Below are positions 22,161-30,799 of a stretch of 37,771 nt of DNA, piece after piece (position 1 is the stretch's first letter; every line of letters starts with the position of its first letter). Origin of the DNA: Lentisphaeria bacterium (GTDB lineage Bacteria; Verrucomicrobiota; Lentisphaeria; Victivallales; UBA1829); NCBI GenBank assembly GCA_017963105.1, contig JAGCTY010000016.1, forward strand, positions 1 through 37,771, read 5' to 3'. The translations under genes were made by a program, and so were the position numbers. Below the pieces are notes generated by a model. That model saw only the letters and a program-made list of their open reading frames with translations, was not told the origin of the DNA and did no database searches.

Positions 22161-24628
22161 CAGCGGAGGATGGAGATGGAGTTTGCGGGGAAGGTGTAGC
22201 GGAAATCGTCGGATTTCGCCTTGAACTCGCTCTTCTTCGGGACGATGAGGAGCGGATTCTCGAACGTGTTCTCCATATTCTGGTCACTGCCGGCGAGCGT
22301 GGAGGCCGTGCCCTTGATGGTGGAGGGCCTGGTCGCGCCGGTATCGATGGTGAGCGTGATCGGTTTCGTGTCGGAATTCACGAACTTCAGGATGGTCTCG
22401 CCGGTCTTCTGGTCGAGCCCGGCGACGGCGGCGAGCGCGGAATTCTGCTGGATTTTCTGGTCGAAGACGACCTTGCCGTCGAGGCTGCACACCACGTTGG
22501 ACTTGTTCACGTCGATACGGATGTCGTACCATCTGCCGGTCTCGATGACGCCGCCGATGCGGCGGGTCGGGGTGTCGGGATGCTCGATGGCGTGGTCGGT
22601 GTTGCCCCAGCCGCCGAGGTTGAGCCAGCTCTTGGTCTCGGCGTCGGGCATGGCGAAACCGATGAGGAAACCCTCGTTGCCTTCGAGCTTCTTCGCCTTC
22701 ACGGAGATGGTGTAGTTTTCCCATTCGGGCTCGCCGATGATGGCGAGGGTGTCGGTGTCGAGCGAGGACTGCGTGAGTTCGCCGTTCTGCGCAAGCCACT
22801 GGCCGCGGACGGGCATGACGCCGTCAAGCCCGGTCTTGAATTCCGGCGCGGCGAGGACCTTGCCGCCGCTCGTGATCTTGAGGTCCTTGTAGGCGACCTT
22901 CGTTTCCCAGGAACCGAGGCCGACGAAGCCCTTGAACGTCTTCTGGTGCTCGTCCGAGACGGTAAGCGTCAGGTCGAGGTTGCGGTCCGCGCGGTTGTTC
23001 GCGAACATGACCTGCGCCCAGTAGGAGGGCGTGCCGAATACGCGGCTCTGGTCGAAGACGATGGCGTCCGGGTTCCAGGTCTCCCAGCCGGCGCGGCGGA
23101 AGAGCGGCGCATAGGAGCTCATGATCACGATGTCGCCGTTGCGTTCGAGCCCGGTCATGAAGGCGGCCTCGCCGAGCGCGGCGTTGAGGTTTCCCTTGCC
23201 CGCGCCGGAGGTCACGGCGTATTCGCCGAAGTAGATTTCGGGGCCCTTGCGGTCCTGGTTGTCGAAGCGGGTCGCGTCGCGGCGGAAGGTGTTGGAGTCG
23301 GAATAGAGGTGCGGGTCGAGTATGTCGTTCTCATAGCCCGCGGTGGCTTCGTTTGCCACGAGGCGCATGTAGGGATATTTTTCGAGGATGGCCTTCGCGA
23401 TGAGGGCGTAGCGTTCGGCGTAGGCGCGGCCGCCGTTTTCGTTGCCGATCTCCATGTATTTCATGTTGAACGGCGCGGAATGCCCGTTTTTGGCGCGTTC
23501 GGCGCCCCATTTCGAGGTGACGGGCCCGTTTGCGTATTCGATGGCGTCGAGGGCGTCCTGCACGAAAGGCTGCATCTCGTTCATCGGGACTTCGTACATG
23601 GTGTCCCTGCCGTTCCGCGTTTCGTGGCCGATGCCGCAGTTGATGACGAAGAGCGGTTCCGCGCCGAGGTCTTCGCACATCTGGAGGTATTCATGGAATC
23701 CGAGGCCGTTGCTGACCTGGTACTGCCAGATGCACCACTGGCCCTTGCGCTGTTCGACGGGCCCGACGGAGTTCTTCCAGATCGCGCGGTTTTCGATGCC
23801 GCGTCCTTCCACGAAGCAGCCGCCGGGGAAGCGCACGAACGCGGGCTTCATGGCGGCGACCATCTTCATGAGGTCGGGACGGAGGCCGTTCTTTCTGTTT
23901 TTCCATGTGCGGCGGGGGAAGAGGGAGACCATGTCGAGCCAGTAGGTGGCGGCACGGGCGTTTCCGATCACGAGCTGGGCGTTCCTGTCGGTGCGCTGGG
24001 CGGTCAGGAGGAGCGTGTACTTCTTCCATTCCTTCGTGGGCGTGATGGTCGTGTGCGCCAGGACCTTGCCGTCGCCGCCGACGAGGGAGACGTCGAGACG
24101 TTCGCCGCCCTTCTCGGAGCGGGCATACAGCGTGAGGTCGTACTCGGCGCGGGCCTCCACGAAAAGCTGGCCGGGCTGTCCGGCGGCATCGGACTGCCAC
24201 TGGCGGCTCGCCCGGCGCGGATTGCCGCCCTGCGGCCCGCCCACGAATCCGCGGTTCATCACGCGGCCGCCGGCCTGTGCCACGACTTTCAGGGAAGTCG
24301 GGTTGTCGGCGTGGATCGAACCGGTGCGGTCGAGGGTGATATCGGCTTTTTCGGAGAACCAGGCGATCGGAAAGGACATGTTGTCCTCGAACGAACGGTT
24401 CTGGATCATTTCGGCGTAGATGCCGCCTTCTCCGGCGCGGTTGATTTCCTCGAAGAAGATGCCGTAGAGCAGGGGGCTGATCTTCGCGCCGGGGCGCGCG
24501 GTATCAATTTTGATAGTGCCGGCGGACGGCGTTCCGGGCGCGGCTTCCGCGGCGGCGGAGGAGCAGCCGGCGAGGAGCGCGGCGGCGGTCGAAGCGGCGA
24601 GGAGAAAAGCGGAGAATTGTTTCAGCAT
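22157..24628 (-). CDS. GH51 alpha-L-arabinofuranosidase-type lipoprotein
   Basis: An 823-residue secreted glycosidase. The signal peptide ends in a perfect lipobox LAGC (Cys22). GAKISPLLYGIFFEEINRAGEGGIYAEMIQNRSFED is the GH51 opening strand. A CBM4/9-like beta-sandwich insertion (about 85-240) follows. The catalytic barrel has FVRFPGGCFVEG, acid/base E397 in MEIGNENGG and nucleophile E469 in YFGEYAV. A second, laminin-G/DUF1080-like sandwich is inserted near 590-740 (WENYTISVKAKKLEGNEGFLIGF), before the closing C-terminal strands ending FPANSISILRW. GH51 enzymes remove L-arabinofuranose from arabinans and arabinoxylans. Lipidation suggests action at the cell surface or in the periplasm. It has its own promoter, and its stop codon lies inside a repeat element. 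Confidence 0.92.
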   Translation of the reverse strand: MLKQFSAFLLAASTAAALLAGCSSAAAEAAPGTPSAGTIKIDTARPGAKISPLLYGIFFEEINRAGEGGIYAEMIQNRSFEDNMSFPIAWFSEKADITLDRTGSIHADNPTSLKVVAQAGGRVMNRGFVGGPQGGNPRRASRQWQSDAAGQPGQLFVEARAEYDLTLYARSEKGGERLDVSLVGGDGKVLAHTTITPTKEWKKYTLLLTAQRTDRNAQLVIGNARAATYWLDMVSLFPRRTWKNRKNGLRPDLMKMVAAMKPAFVRFPGGCFVEGRGIENRAIWKNSVGPVEQRKGQWCIWQYQVSNGLGFHEYLQMCEDLGAEPLFVINCGIGHETRNGRDTMYEVPMNEMQPFVQDALDAIEYANGPVTSKWGAERAKNGHSAPFNMKYMEIGNENGGRAYAERYALIAKAILEKYPYMRLVANEATAGYENDILDPHLYSDSNTFRRDATRFDNQDRKGPEIYFGEYAVTSGAGKGNLNAALGEAAFMTGLERNGDIVIMSSYAPLFRRAGWETWNPDAIVFDQSRVFGTPSYWAQVMFANNRADRNLDLTLTVSDEHQKTFKGFVGLGSWETKVAYKDLKITSGGKVLAAPEFKTGLDGVMPVRGQWLAQNGELTQSSLDTDTLAIIGEPEWENYTISVKAKKLEGNEGFLIGFAMPDAETKSWLNLGGWGNTDHAIEHPDTPTRRIGGVIETGRWYDIRIDVNKSNVVCSLDGKVVFDQKIQQNSALAAVAGLDQKTGETILKFVNSDTKPITLTIDTGATRPSTIKGTASTLAGSDQNMENTFENPLLIVPKKSEFKAKSDDFRYTFPANSISILRW

Positions 24629-24670
24629 GGCGGGGCATCCTTCCGATTGTTGTTTTGATTCGTTTTCAAC

Positions 24671-24698
24671 AATATAGTATCGAAACTAAAAAAATCAA
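24671..24698 (-). promoter_or_regulatory. Predicted promoter of the GH51 gene
   Basis: On the minus strand TTGATT (complement of 24693-24698) and TATATT (24671-24676) are spaced by 16 bp; start near 24664, leader of about 36 nt. AAGGA precedes the ATG by about 11 nt. Confidence 0.7.
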
Positions 24699-24730
24699 AC
24701 GTGTTAGGATCGAAAAAGCGCAAAAAGCGC

Positions 24731-24766
24731 AAAAAAAGGGCAGGGCTCCCTGAGGAAGCCCTGTCC
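24731..24766 (-). terminator. Intrinsic terminator of the sugar ABC ATPase gene
   Basis: GGGCAGGGCT (24738-24747) pairs with AGCCCTGTCC (24757-24766) in a 10-bp stem with one G-U pair. On the minus strand it is followed by seven T (complement of 24731-24737). Confidence 0.9.
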
Positions 24767-24794
24767 GGAATGCTTGCGAATGAACGAAGCCGGA

Positions 24795-25898
24795 TCAGAC
24801 GATGCGGTTCGTGGTCGCGGGATCGAACACGTGCGCGCCGACCATGGCGAGCTTGAGGGTGATGGTCTCGCCGACCTTGGCGTCGAGGTGAGGTTCCACG
24901 CGGGCGATGCAGGGGGCGTCGACGCCGGTATCAAGGTGGAGATAAATCTCGGCGCCCATGGGCTCGCGGACATCGACCTTGGCGGTGATGGACGGAGCGC
25001 TGGCGTCGTTCGTGGCGCGATCGGAGCCGATGTCCTCGGGACGGATGCCGAAGAGGATTTCCTTGCCGACGTAGGACTCGATGGCGGAGTTCCAGTCGGA
25101 GGGCAGGGGGACGGAGATCGGGCCGGCCTTGAAGACGAGCGCGCCGTTTTCGGAGACGAGCGTGCCCTTGAAGATGTTCATGGGCGGGGTGCCGATGAAG
25201 CCGGCGACGAAGGTGTTCGCGGGCTTGTCGTAGATGTTCAGGGGAGTGTCGATCTGCTGGATGACGCCGTCCTTCATGACGCAGATGCGGTCGCCCATGG
25301 TCATGGCCTCGATTTGGTCGTGCGTGACGTAGATCATGGTGGTGCCGAGGCGGGTGTGGAGCTTGTTGATTTCGGCGCGCATCTGGACGCGCATCTTGGC
25401 GTCGAGGTTGGAGAGGGGTTCGTCGAAGAGGAACACGGCGGGCTTGCGGACGATGGCGCGGCCGACGGCGACGCGCTGGCGCTGGCCGCCGGAGAGGGCT
25501 TTCGGCTTGCGGTTGAGGTAATCGCCAATGCCGAGGATGTCGGCGGCTTCCTTCACGCGCTTGTCGATCTCGGCCTTCGGGAACTTGCGGAGCTTGAGGC
25601 CGAACGCGAGGTTTTCATAGACCGTCATGTGCGGATAGAGGGCGTAGTTCTGGAACACCATGGCGATGTCGCGATCTTTGGGCGGGACGTCGTTGACGAT
25701 GCGTTCACCGATCTTGATCTCGCCGTCGGAAATCTCTTCGAGGCCGGCGATCATACGGAGTGTGGTGGATTTGCCGCATCCGGAGGGGCCGACGAGGACC
25801 ATGAATTCCTTGTCGTGGATGTCGATGGAAACGCTGTTGACGGCCTTCACGCCGCCTTCGTAGATTTTGCAGACATTTTTAAGAATGACTTCAGCCAT
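24795..25898 (-). CDS. Sugar ABC transporter ATPase (MsmX/UgpC/MalK type)
   Basis: A 367-residue ATPase of the carbohydrate-uptake CUT1 family. Walker [10 protein letters not shown] is at 37-45. The Q-loop is in [21 protein letters not shown], the signature is LSGGQRQR, Walker B is [14 protein letters not shown] and the H-loop is [10 protein letters not shown]. The C-terminal 130 residues form the OB-type regulatory domain ([11 protein letters not shown]). Such subunits energise uptake of di- and oligosaccharides or glycerol-3-phosphate. No permease or binding-protein gene lies nearby; MsmX-type subunits are known to serve several permeases, which may apply here (inference). It has the best-matching promoter in the minus-strand block and its own terminator, so it is monocistronic. 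AGGTGA precedes the ATG. Confidence 0.95.
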   Translation of the reverse strand: MAEVILKNVCKIYEGGVKAVNSVSIDIHDKEFMVLVGPSGCGKSTTLRMIAGLEEISDGEIKIGERIVNDVPPKDRDIAMVFQNYALYPHMTVYENLAFGLKLRKFPKAEIDKRVKEAADILGIGDYLNRKPKALSGGQRQRVAVGRAIVRKPAVFLFDEPLSNLDAKMRVQMRAEINKLHTRLGTTMIYVTHDQIEAMTMGDRICVMKDGVIQQIDTPLNIYDKPANTFVAGFIGTPPMNIFKGTLVSENGALVFKAGPISVPLPSDWNSAIESYVGKEILFGIRPEDIGSDRATNDASAPSITAKVDVREPMGAEIYLHLDTGVDAPCIARVEPHLDAKVGETITLKLAMVGAHVFDPATTNRIV

Positions 25899-25949
25899 GA
25901 TTCACCTGATGAAAGGTTGGTTTGAGTTGAGAATAATGGAATTTCCAGT

Positions 25950-25978
25950 AATATAGCCTTGTATTTCCGCATTGTCAA
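25950..25978 (-). promoter_or_regulatory. Consensus promoter of the sugar ABC ATPase gene
   Basis: On the minus strand TTGACA (complement of 25973-25978) and TATATT (25950-25955) are spaced by exactly 17 bp. The predicted start is near 25943, giving a 45-nt leader. About 35 bp further upstream lies the AT-rich inverted repeat AAAATA / TATTTT (26013-26029), a possible operator. Confidence 0.85.
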
Positions 25979-26124
25979 GCGTAAAGCGGATTATTTTTGA
26001 AAAAAACAGATTAAAATATACAGTATTTTCAGATTTTTTAATTGAACGGGCGCTCGCATACGCGTTGCTCCACGGTCGGGACGGAGCGGATGCGCGCTGG
26101 ACAATCATGGATTCCGATGCGCCG

Positions 26125-27387
26125 TCAACCCTCGTTTTCGGACGCGAGGATCATGGCGCGGAGCCGGAAGAACGCACCCGCCACGGCACGTTCGCGAATC
26201 TGTTCGCGCGTGCGGCGCAAACGCAGCTCGAAGACCTCCGTTTTGTCGCGGTAGCGGATGGCGGCGAAGACCAGTCCGACCGGCTTCCCGACCGTGGCTC
26301 CGCCGGGGCCCGCGATCCCCGTGAGTGCGATCGCTGCGTCGGACGGGATGGCGTTCGCGAGGCCGTCGACCATGGCGCGGGCGGTTTCTTTGCTGACAGC
26401 GCCATGCTTGCGGAGGACGTCGGCAGGAACGCCGAGGAGTGACGTTTTCGATTCGTCGCTGTAGGTCACGACGCCGCCGGCAAAGACATGCGAGGAGCCG
26501 GGGATGTCGGTCAGGAGTTTCGCCGCGAGGCCGCCGGTACAGGATTCGGCCAGGGCGAGCGTTTCGTCGCGTTCGCCGAGGAGATGCAGGATCTCGTGGG
26601 AGAGCGAATCGGCGTCGTCGGACAGAAGCTCGGCCGCGAAAAGCTCCTGCACGGACTGGATGGCGGAATCCATGACTTCGGGGGATTCCGTGGTCAGGAA
26701 GAGGCGGACGAATTGGGCCGTGGCGCAGTAGGCGACCGAGAGCATGGAGTGGAAGCGGGCGATGACGGGGAGCATCCTCTCCTCGACGATGTTTTCGCCG
26801 AGCCCGGCGACGTGGAATTCACGCGTGAAGGTGAAGTGCTTGAGCGTCTTTTTCAGGAACGGCACGACGGAGGCGTCCATCATGGGGCAGAGTTCGTTCG
26901 GCGGGCCGGGGAGCATGATGATCGTGCGGCCGGGGAATTCGTCGGTTTCGGGCGTACGCAGGATCAGCCCGGGCGCCGTGCCGCAGTCGTTCTGGAGGAT
27001 CTTCGCGCCGTGCGGGACGAGCGCCTGGTTGAAGACGCGCGGCGGGATCTCCTCGCTCGGATGACGCATCTTCCAGTGCTTCATGATATTTAGGGCGGCG
27101 GCGCCGTCCTCCTCCAGCCGCAGTCCGCAGCGTTCGGCGATATATTCCTTGGTCACGTCGTCGGCCGTGGGGCCGAGCCCGCCGCTGGTGATCACGATGT
27201 CGGCGCGGGCGAGGGAAAATTCCAGCGCGGCGAGGATGTCGGCGCGGCGGTCCGGGACCTCGACGGAGGAGACCGGGACGACGCCGAGTGCAAGCAGGCG
27301 CACGCCGATGGAGGCAAGATTGGTGTTGACGACGGCGCCCTTCAGCAGCTCGTCGCCGATGCAGATGACGGCGATCTTTTCGCTCAT
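26125..27387 (-). CDS. cinA: CinA family protein (nicotinamide-nucleotide amidase type)
   Basis: A 420-residue two-domain protein. The start is at ATG 27387, with AAGGA at good spacing. The N-terminal MoaB/Mog-like domain (about 1-170) has IAVICIGDELLKGAVVNTN and VITSGGLGPTADDVT, the usual CinA signatures. The C-terminal amidase domain (about 260-420) has ALAESCTGGLAAKLLTDIPGSSHVFAGGVVTYSDESK and ALTGIAGPGG. In known CinA proteins this domain deamidates nicotinamide mononucleotide for NAD recycling, and the N-domain can hydrolyse ADP-ribose. It overlaps the DUF374 gene by ATGA and is last in the nth operon. No terminator is evident behind it. Confidence 0.94.
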   Translation of the reverse strand: MSEKIAVICIGDELLKGAVVNTNLASIGVRLLALGVVPVSSVEVPDRRADILAALEFSLARADIVITSGGLGPTADDVTKEYIAERCGLRLEEDGAAALNIMKHWKMRHPSEEIPPRVFNQALVPHGAKILQNDCGTAPGLILRTPETDEFPGRTIIMLPGPPNELCPMMDASVVPFLKKTLKHFTFTREFHVAGLGENIVEERMLPVIARFHSMLSVAYCATAQFVRLFLTTESPEVMDSAIQSVQELFAAELLSDDADSLSHEILHLLGERDETLALAESCTGGLAAKLLTDIPGSSHVFAGGVVTYSDESKTSLLGVPADVLRKHGAVSKETARAMVDGLANAIPSDAAIALTGIAGPGGATVGKPVGLVFAAIRYRDKTEVFELRLRRTREQIRERAVAGAFFRLRAMILASENEG

Positions 27388-28064
27388 AGGTAGTCCTTTG
27401 GCTCCACGAGGGAGACGCGGTTCAGTTCGTCCTCGGCCGCCTGGCGCCAGTGCTCGAGTTCGTCGGCAGTCAGTTCGGCGGGGATGTGCAGCTCTTTTCC
27501 GATGATCACGGTGAGCTTGGCCCACGGTTTCGGGATGCGGAATCCGTCCCAGCTTTTCACGCCCCAGTACGCCGAATAGTTGATGCCGAGCGCGACGACC
27601 GGGATGCCGAGCTGGGACGCGATGTGGATCGGGCCTTTGCTCATGTGGTAGCGTGGGCCGCGCGGTCCGTCCGGCGTGAAGACGACCATGCAGCCGCCCT
27701 GGATCGTCTTGACCGCGTCATGGATGACTTTCACGCCCTGGCGCCGGGTCGATCCGCGGATGCTCTTTGCGCCGAACTGGGCGGCGAAATCCGCGATGTA
27801 CTGGCCGTCGCGCGAGGCGCTGATGACCGCCACGGTGCGTTCGCGCAGAGGGCGTTCGAAGAGAGGCGGGAGCATGAGCAGGCGGTTGTGCCAGATGTTG
27901 ACGATGCAGACGCGCTGCGGGGCGTGCCGGTATTCCTCCAGCAGGCCGTCAGGATCGATGATCCTGACCGGCATGAGCTTGCGCCAGCAGAGCATGAACT
28001 TGGCGGGAAACCAGTAGAGCCAGTCGGGGAATTTCTTGATCTCTCGGAAATACTTCTTGATCAT
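27384..28064 (-). CDS. DUF374 lysophospholipid-acyltransferase family protein
   Basis: A 226-residue protein beginning MIKKYFREIKKFPDW at ATG 28064. A membrane-associated N-terminus (WLYWFPAKFMLCW) precedes IVNIWHNRLLMLPPLF, where the histidine is the likely catalytic base. ISASRDGQYIADFAAQFG, RGSTRRQG and FTPDGPRGPRYHMSKG follow in the order typical of DUF374, a branch of the LPLAT superfamily close to lipid A acyltransferases. The reaction is presumably acyl transfer to a lipid at the inner membrane, but no member-specific substrate can be read. It overlaps nth upstream and cinA downstream by ATGA, a tight three-gene operon. Confidence 0.88.
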   Translation of the reverse strand: MIKKYFREIKKFPDWLYWFPAKFMLCWRKLMPVRIIDPDGLLEEYRHAPQRVCIVNIWHNRLLMLPPLFERPLRERTVAVISASRDGQYIADFAAQFGAKSIRGSTRRQGVKVIHDAVKTIQGGCMVVFTPDGPRGPRYHMSKGPIHIASQLGIPVVALGINYSAYWGVKSWDGFRIPKPWAKLTVIIGKELHIPAELTADELEHWRQAAEDELNRVSLVEPKDYL

Positions 28065-28843
28065 GATCCCGTCCCGGATTTTGAGGTGGTTTTCTTCGCC
28101 GTCCGGCCCGTGGATGCGGCTTTGTTCGTGACTTTTTTCTTCGCGACGGGCTTCGAAGTCTTTTTGGCCGAAGCCCTGACCGTCTTCTTCGGGGCGGATT
28201 GTTTCCCGGCGGATTGAACGGCCTTCGTATGACGGCAGAGACGTGCGAGCTCGCAGCCGGGGCAGTCCGGGCGGTTCGCCGGACAGCGGGTGCGGCCGTG
28301 GACGATCAGCAGGTGAGAGAACTGCGCCCAGGTTTCCGGCGGCATGACGGAGCAGACGTCGGATTCGATGACCTCGGGATCGGACGAGGCGGAAAGACCG
28401 ATGAGCCCGGCCAGACGGCGCACGTGGGTGTCGACCGGAAAACCGGGCTGGCCGAGGGCGTCGCCGAGCACCACGTTGGCGGTCTTGCGTCCGACGCCGG
28501 GCAGCTCGAGCAGTCCTTCCATCGTGCCGGGGAGTTCGCCGTGGAACTGCTCGACGATTGCTTTGGATGCCTTCAGGATGTGATCGGCTTTTGCCCGGTA
28601 GAACCCGCAGGTGAAAATGGCCTGTTCGAGCTCTTCCCTGCCGCAATTTGCGAACGCCTCGGCGTCAGGCCAGCGTTTGAAGAGGTCGCGGGTGACCATG
28701 TTCACGCGTTTATCCGTACACTGGGCGGAAAGGATCGTGGCGACAAGGAGCTGGAACGGCGTCATATGTTCCAGAAAACATTTCTGGGGGCCGTAGACGG
28801 ACAGCAGTTTGTCGTAGACTTGTTTTGCAAGTGCGGATTCCAT
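28061..28843 (-). CDS. nth: Endonuclease III with long basic C-terminal tail
   Basis: A 260-residue DNA glycosylase/AP lyase for oxidised pyrimidines. The helix-hairpin-helix LPGVGRKTA places the catalytic Lys at 120 and the VDTH aspartate at 138, the same numbers as in E. coli Nth. The [4Fe-4S] cysteines are 187, 194, 197 and 203 (C-x6-C-x2-C-x5-C), again matching E. coli. E. coli Nth is 211 residues. Here about 50 further residues, mostly Lys, Ala, Ser and Thr, resemble a histone-H1-like DNA-binding tail. The gene heads a three-gene operon; its promoter is visible at 28923-28951, but no clear Shine-Dalgarno sequence precedes the ATG. Confidence 0.95.
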   Translation of the reverse strand: MESALAKQVYDKLLSVYGPQKCFLEHMTPFQLLVATILSAQCTDKRVNMVTRDLFKRWPDAEAFANCGREELEQAIFTCGFYRAKADHILKASKAIVEQFHGELPGTMEGLLELPGVGRKTANVVLGDALGQPGFPVDTHVRRLAGLIGLSASSDPEVIESDVCSVMPPETWAQFSHLLIVHGRTRCPANRPDCPGCELARLCRHTKAVQSAGKQSAPKKTVRASAKKTSKPVAKKKVTNKAASTGRTAKKTTSKSGTGS

Positions 28844-28922
28844 GAGGATACGGGAAAAGACCGCGCAGCCCTGGGCGGAATGGGGCGGCCGGATGGTTCG
28901 GGTGCAACATTAACGAATAAGA

Positions 28923-28951
28923 AATTTAGCGTCATTCGGAGGCGTTTTCAA
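28923..28951 (-). promoter_or_regulatory. Predicted promoter of the nth-DUF374-cinA operon
   Basis: On the minus strand TTGAAA (complement of 28946-28951) and TAAATT (28923-28928) are spaced by 17 bp. The predicted start is near 28916, giving a leader of about 73 nt. Confidence 0.7.
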
Positions 28952-28991
28952 GCGATGAACGTGTTTTTTTCGTTTTTTTTCGCCGTTCGCA

Positions 28992-29020
28992 TTGATTTTT
29001 GTGCCGGAAAGACGTATCTT
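28992..29020 (+). promoter_or_regulatory. Predicted promoter of recN
   Basis: TTGATT (28992-28997) and TATCTT (29015-29020) are spaced by 17 bp; start near 29027. No LexA-like palindrome that I can identify overlaps it. The leader to the assigned ATG is about 93 nt and carries a strong GGAGGGGG at 29055-29062, too far from the ATG to act on it. Confidence 0.6.
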
Positions 29021-29119
29021 TTTTATGTCAATCGATCTTTCACCCGGATCCTCGGAGGGGGCCTCTTCGTTGAAACGTCCCATTTTCCTCCCCGCGGATT
29101 CATTCCTGTCCGCCTTATC

Positions 29120-30799
29120 ATGCTCAACTGGCTTTCCGTTCATAATCTTGCAATCGTGGAAGAGGCCGAAATCGAGTTCGGCCCGTCGTTCAATGTCATC
29201 ACGGGCGAGACCGGCGCCGGCAAATCCGTCATCATGGGCGCGCTCGGGCTCCTGCTCGGGAACCGCGCCGACAAGTCCGCCATCCGCACCGGCTCGGACC
29301 ACTGCGAAATCTCCGCCGGATTCACGCTCGCGCCCGGCGCATTGCCGAAACTGCGGGCTTTCCTGGAGGAAAACGCGCTGCTCTCCTCGGACGAACCGGA
29401 CAGCATCCTGGTCCGTCGCGTAATCACGCACAGTTCGTCGCGGAACTTCGTGAACGGGTCGGCGGTGAATCTGAACGTGCTCCGTGCGATCGCCTCGGCG
29501 ATGGTCGACGTCCATGCCGCGAACGAAAACGCGGCGATCCTCGATCCTGGCAACCAGCTCGAAGTGCTGGACCGTTTCGCCGGGCTTCAGAAGGAACTGG
29601 AGACTGTCCGGCAGCGCTGGGCCGACCTCACCGCCGTCCGCCGCGAAAAAGATGCGTTCGCCGCGTCCCTGCCGTCGCCGGAAGAGGCCGCGCGCCTCCG
29701 CCGCGACTGCGAGGAGATCGAACGCGCGGACGTTCACGCTGGGGAGGACGACGAGCTGACCGCGCGTCACGACCTCGCCGCCAATTCGCGCAGCGTGATC
29801 GAGCTGGCTTCGCAGGTGTGCGGCGGGCTGACCGACGGCGAGGACAGCATCTCCCAGCGGTTTACGGAATGCCGCCGCATCCTGCGCGGGCTGGAGCGTA
29901 TCGAACCGGGAAAGGCCGAGGAGTTTCTGAATGCGCTCGACGGCGCGAAGGAGGCCGTGGACGATCTTTCCTCCGAGCTTGCGTCTTTTGCGTCCGAGGT
30001 GGAGGTCGACGAACGGGAGTTCCAGGAGATGGAGGAGCGCATGCGCCTGATCCAGACGCTGAAACGACGTTACGGTCCGACGCTCGACGACGTGCTGGCG
30101 CACCTGGAACGTGTCCGGGACCGCGTCGCGGCGTTCGACGACGCCGAGCTCCGGCGCAGGGAGTTCGAAACGAAGGAGGCCGACGCGTTCCGGGAATACC
30201 GGACCGCCGCCGCGCGCCTCGGCGAAAAACGCAGGGCCGCCGCCGGGAAGCTCGAAGACGCTCTCTCAAAGGAGACGCGCAAGCTCGGTTTCCTGAAGGC
30301 AGCCTACAGCCTCGCATTTTCCGACGCGAAGGATGGCCCGCTCGGGACCGATGCCGTCACGTTCCTGTTCACCGCGAACCCGGGCGTCCCGATGATCCCG
30401 CTCCGCGACGTCGCCAGCAGCGGCGAAGTGGCGCGCGTGATGCTGGCCGTGAAGACCGTTCTGGCGGCGGTCGACGAGATTCCGATCCTGGTGTTCGACG
30501 AGATCGACGCGAATATCGGCGGCGAGACCGCATGCCGGGTCGGCGAGGAGCTGTCGCAGCTCGGTCGCTTCAAACAGATCATCTCCATCTCGCACCTGGC
30601 GCAGGTCGCTGTCTGCGCGGACACGCATTTCCGCGTGGCAAAGCATGTCGCCGACGGTCGCACGCTGTCCGGTATCCGCAGGCTCGACGAGGCGGCGCGC
30701 GTGAAGGAGCTCGCCCGAATGCTCGGCGGCGGCGACTCGGCGGCCGCCCATGCGGAAGATATGCTCAAACAGACCGGAAAGGTACGCAAAAAGAAATGA
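29120..30799 (+). CDS. recN: DNA repair protein RecN
   Basis: A 559-residue SMC-like ATPase of double-strand break repair. Walker A GETGAGKS lies at 29-36 after the typical opening MLNWLSVHNLAIVEEAEIEF. A helical coiled-coil region (about 170-360) follows. The C-terminal lobe has SGEVARVMLAVKTVLA as ABC signature, ILVFDEIDANIGGETA as Walker B, and ISISHLAQVA as switch. The start is the first Met of the conserved sequence, yet no Shine-Dalgarno sequence is adjacent. The stop overlaps the next ATG, coupling it to a GNAT acetyltransferase. It is divergent from nth, so two repair genes share this spacer. Confidence 0.95.
   Translation: MLNWLSVHNLAIVEEAEIEFGPSFNVITGETGAGKSVIMGALGLLLGNRADKSAIRTGSDHCEISAGFTLAPGALPKLRAFLEENALLSSDEPDSILVRRVITHSSSRNFVNGSAVNLNVLRAIASAMVDVHAANENAAILDPGNQLEVLDRFAGLQKELETVRQRWADLTAVRREKDAFAASLPSPEEAARLRRDCEEIERADVHAGEDDELTARHDLAANSRSVIELASQVCGGLTDGEDSISQRFTECRRILRGLERIEPGKAEEFLNALDGAKEAVDDLSSELASFASEVEVDEREFQEMEERMRLIQTLKRRYGPTLDDVLAHLERVRDRVAAFDDAELRRREFETKEADAFREYRTAAARLGEKRRAAAGKLEDALSKETRKLGFLKAAYSLAFSDAKDGPLGTDAVTFLFTANPGVPMIPLRDVASSGEVARVMLAVKTVLAAVDEIPILVFDEIDANIGGETACRVGEELSQLGRFKQIISISHLAQVAVCADTHFRVAKHVADGRTLSGIRRLDEAARVKELARMLGGGDSAAAHAEDMLKQTGKVRKKK

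Noticed and set aside
22064-24658. 864-residue plus-strand ORF antisense to the GH51 gene
   Set aside because: Same mirror effect of high-GC codon use; the minus strand carries intact GH51 catalytic motifs.
28065-28646. Upstream extension of the DUF374 frame
   Set aside because: It is a shadow of nth in another frame; the DUF374 sequence proper begins at ATG 28064, overlapping the nth stop.
28978-29030. LexA box at the recN promoter
   Set aside because: recN is often SOS-controlled, but no clear palindrome of a known LexA type is visible at the promoter.
28199-29119. 307-codon upstream extension of the recN reading frame
   Set aside because: It runs antisense through nth, has no homology-like sequence, and RecN's conserved N-terminus starts at 29120.
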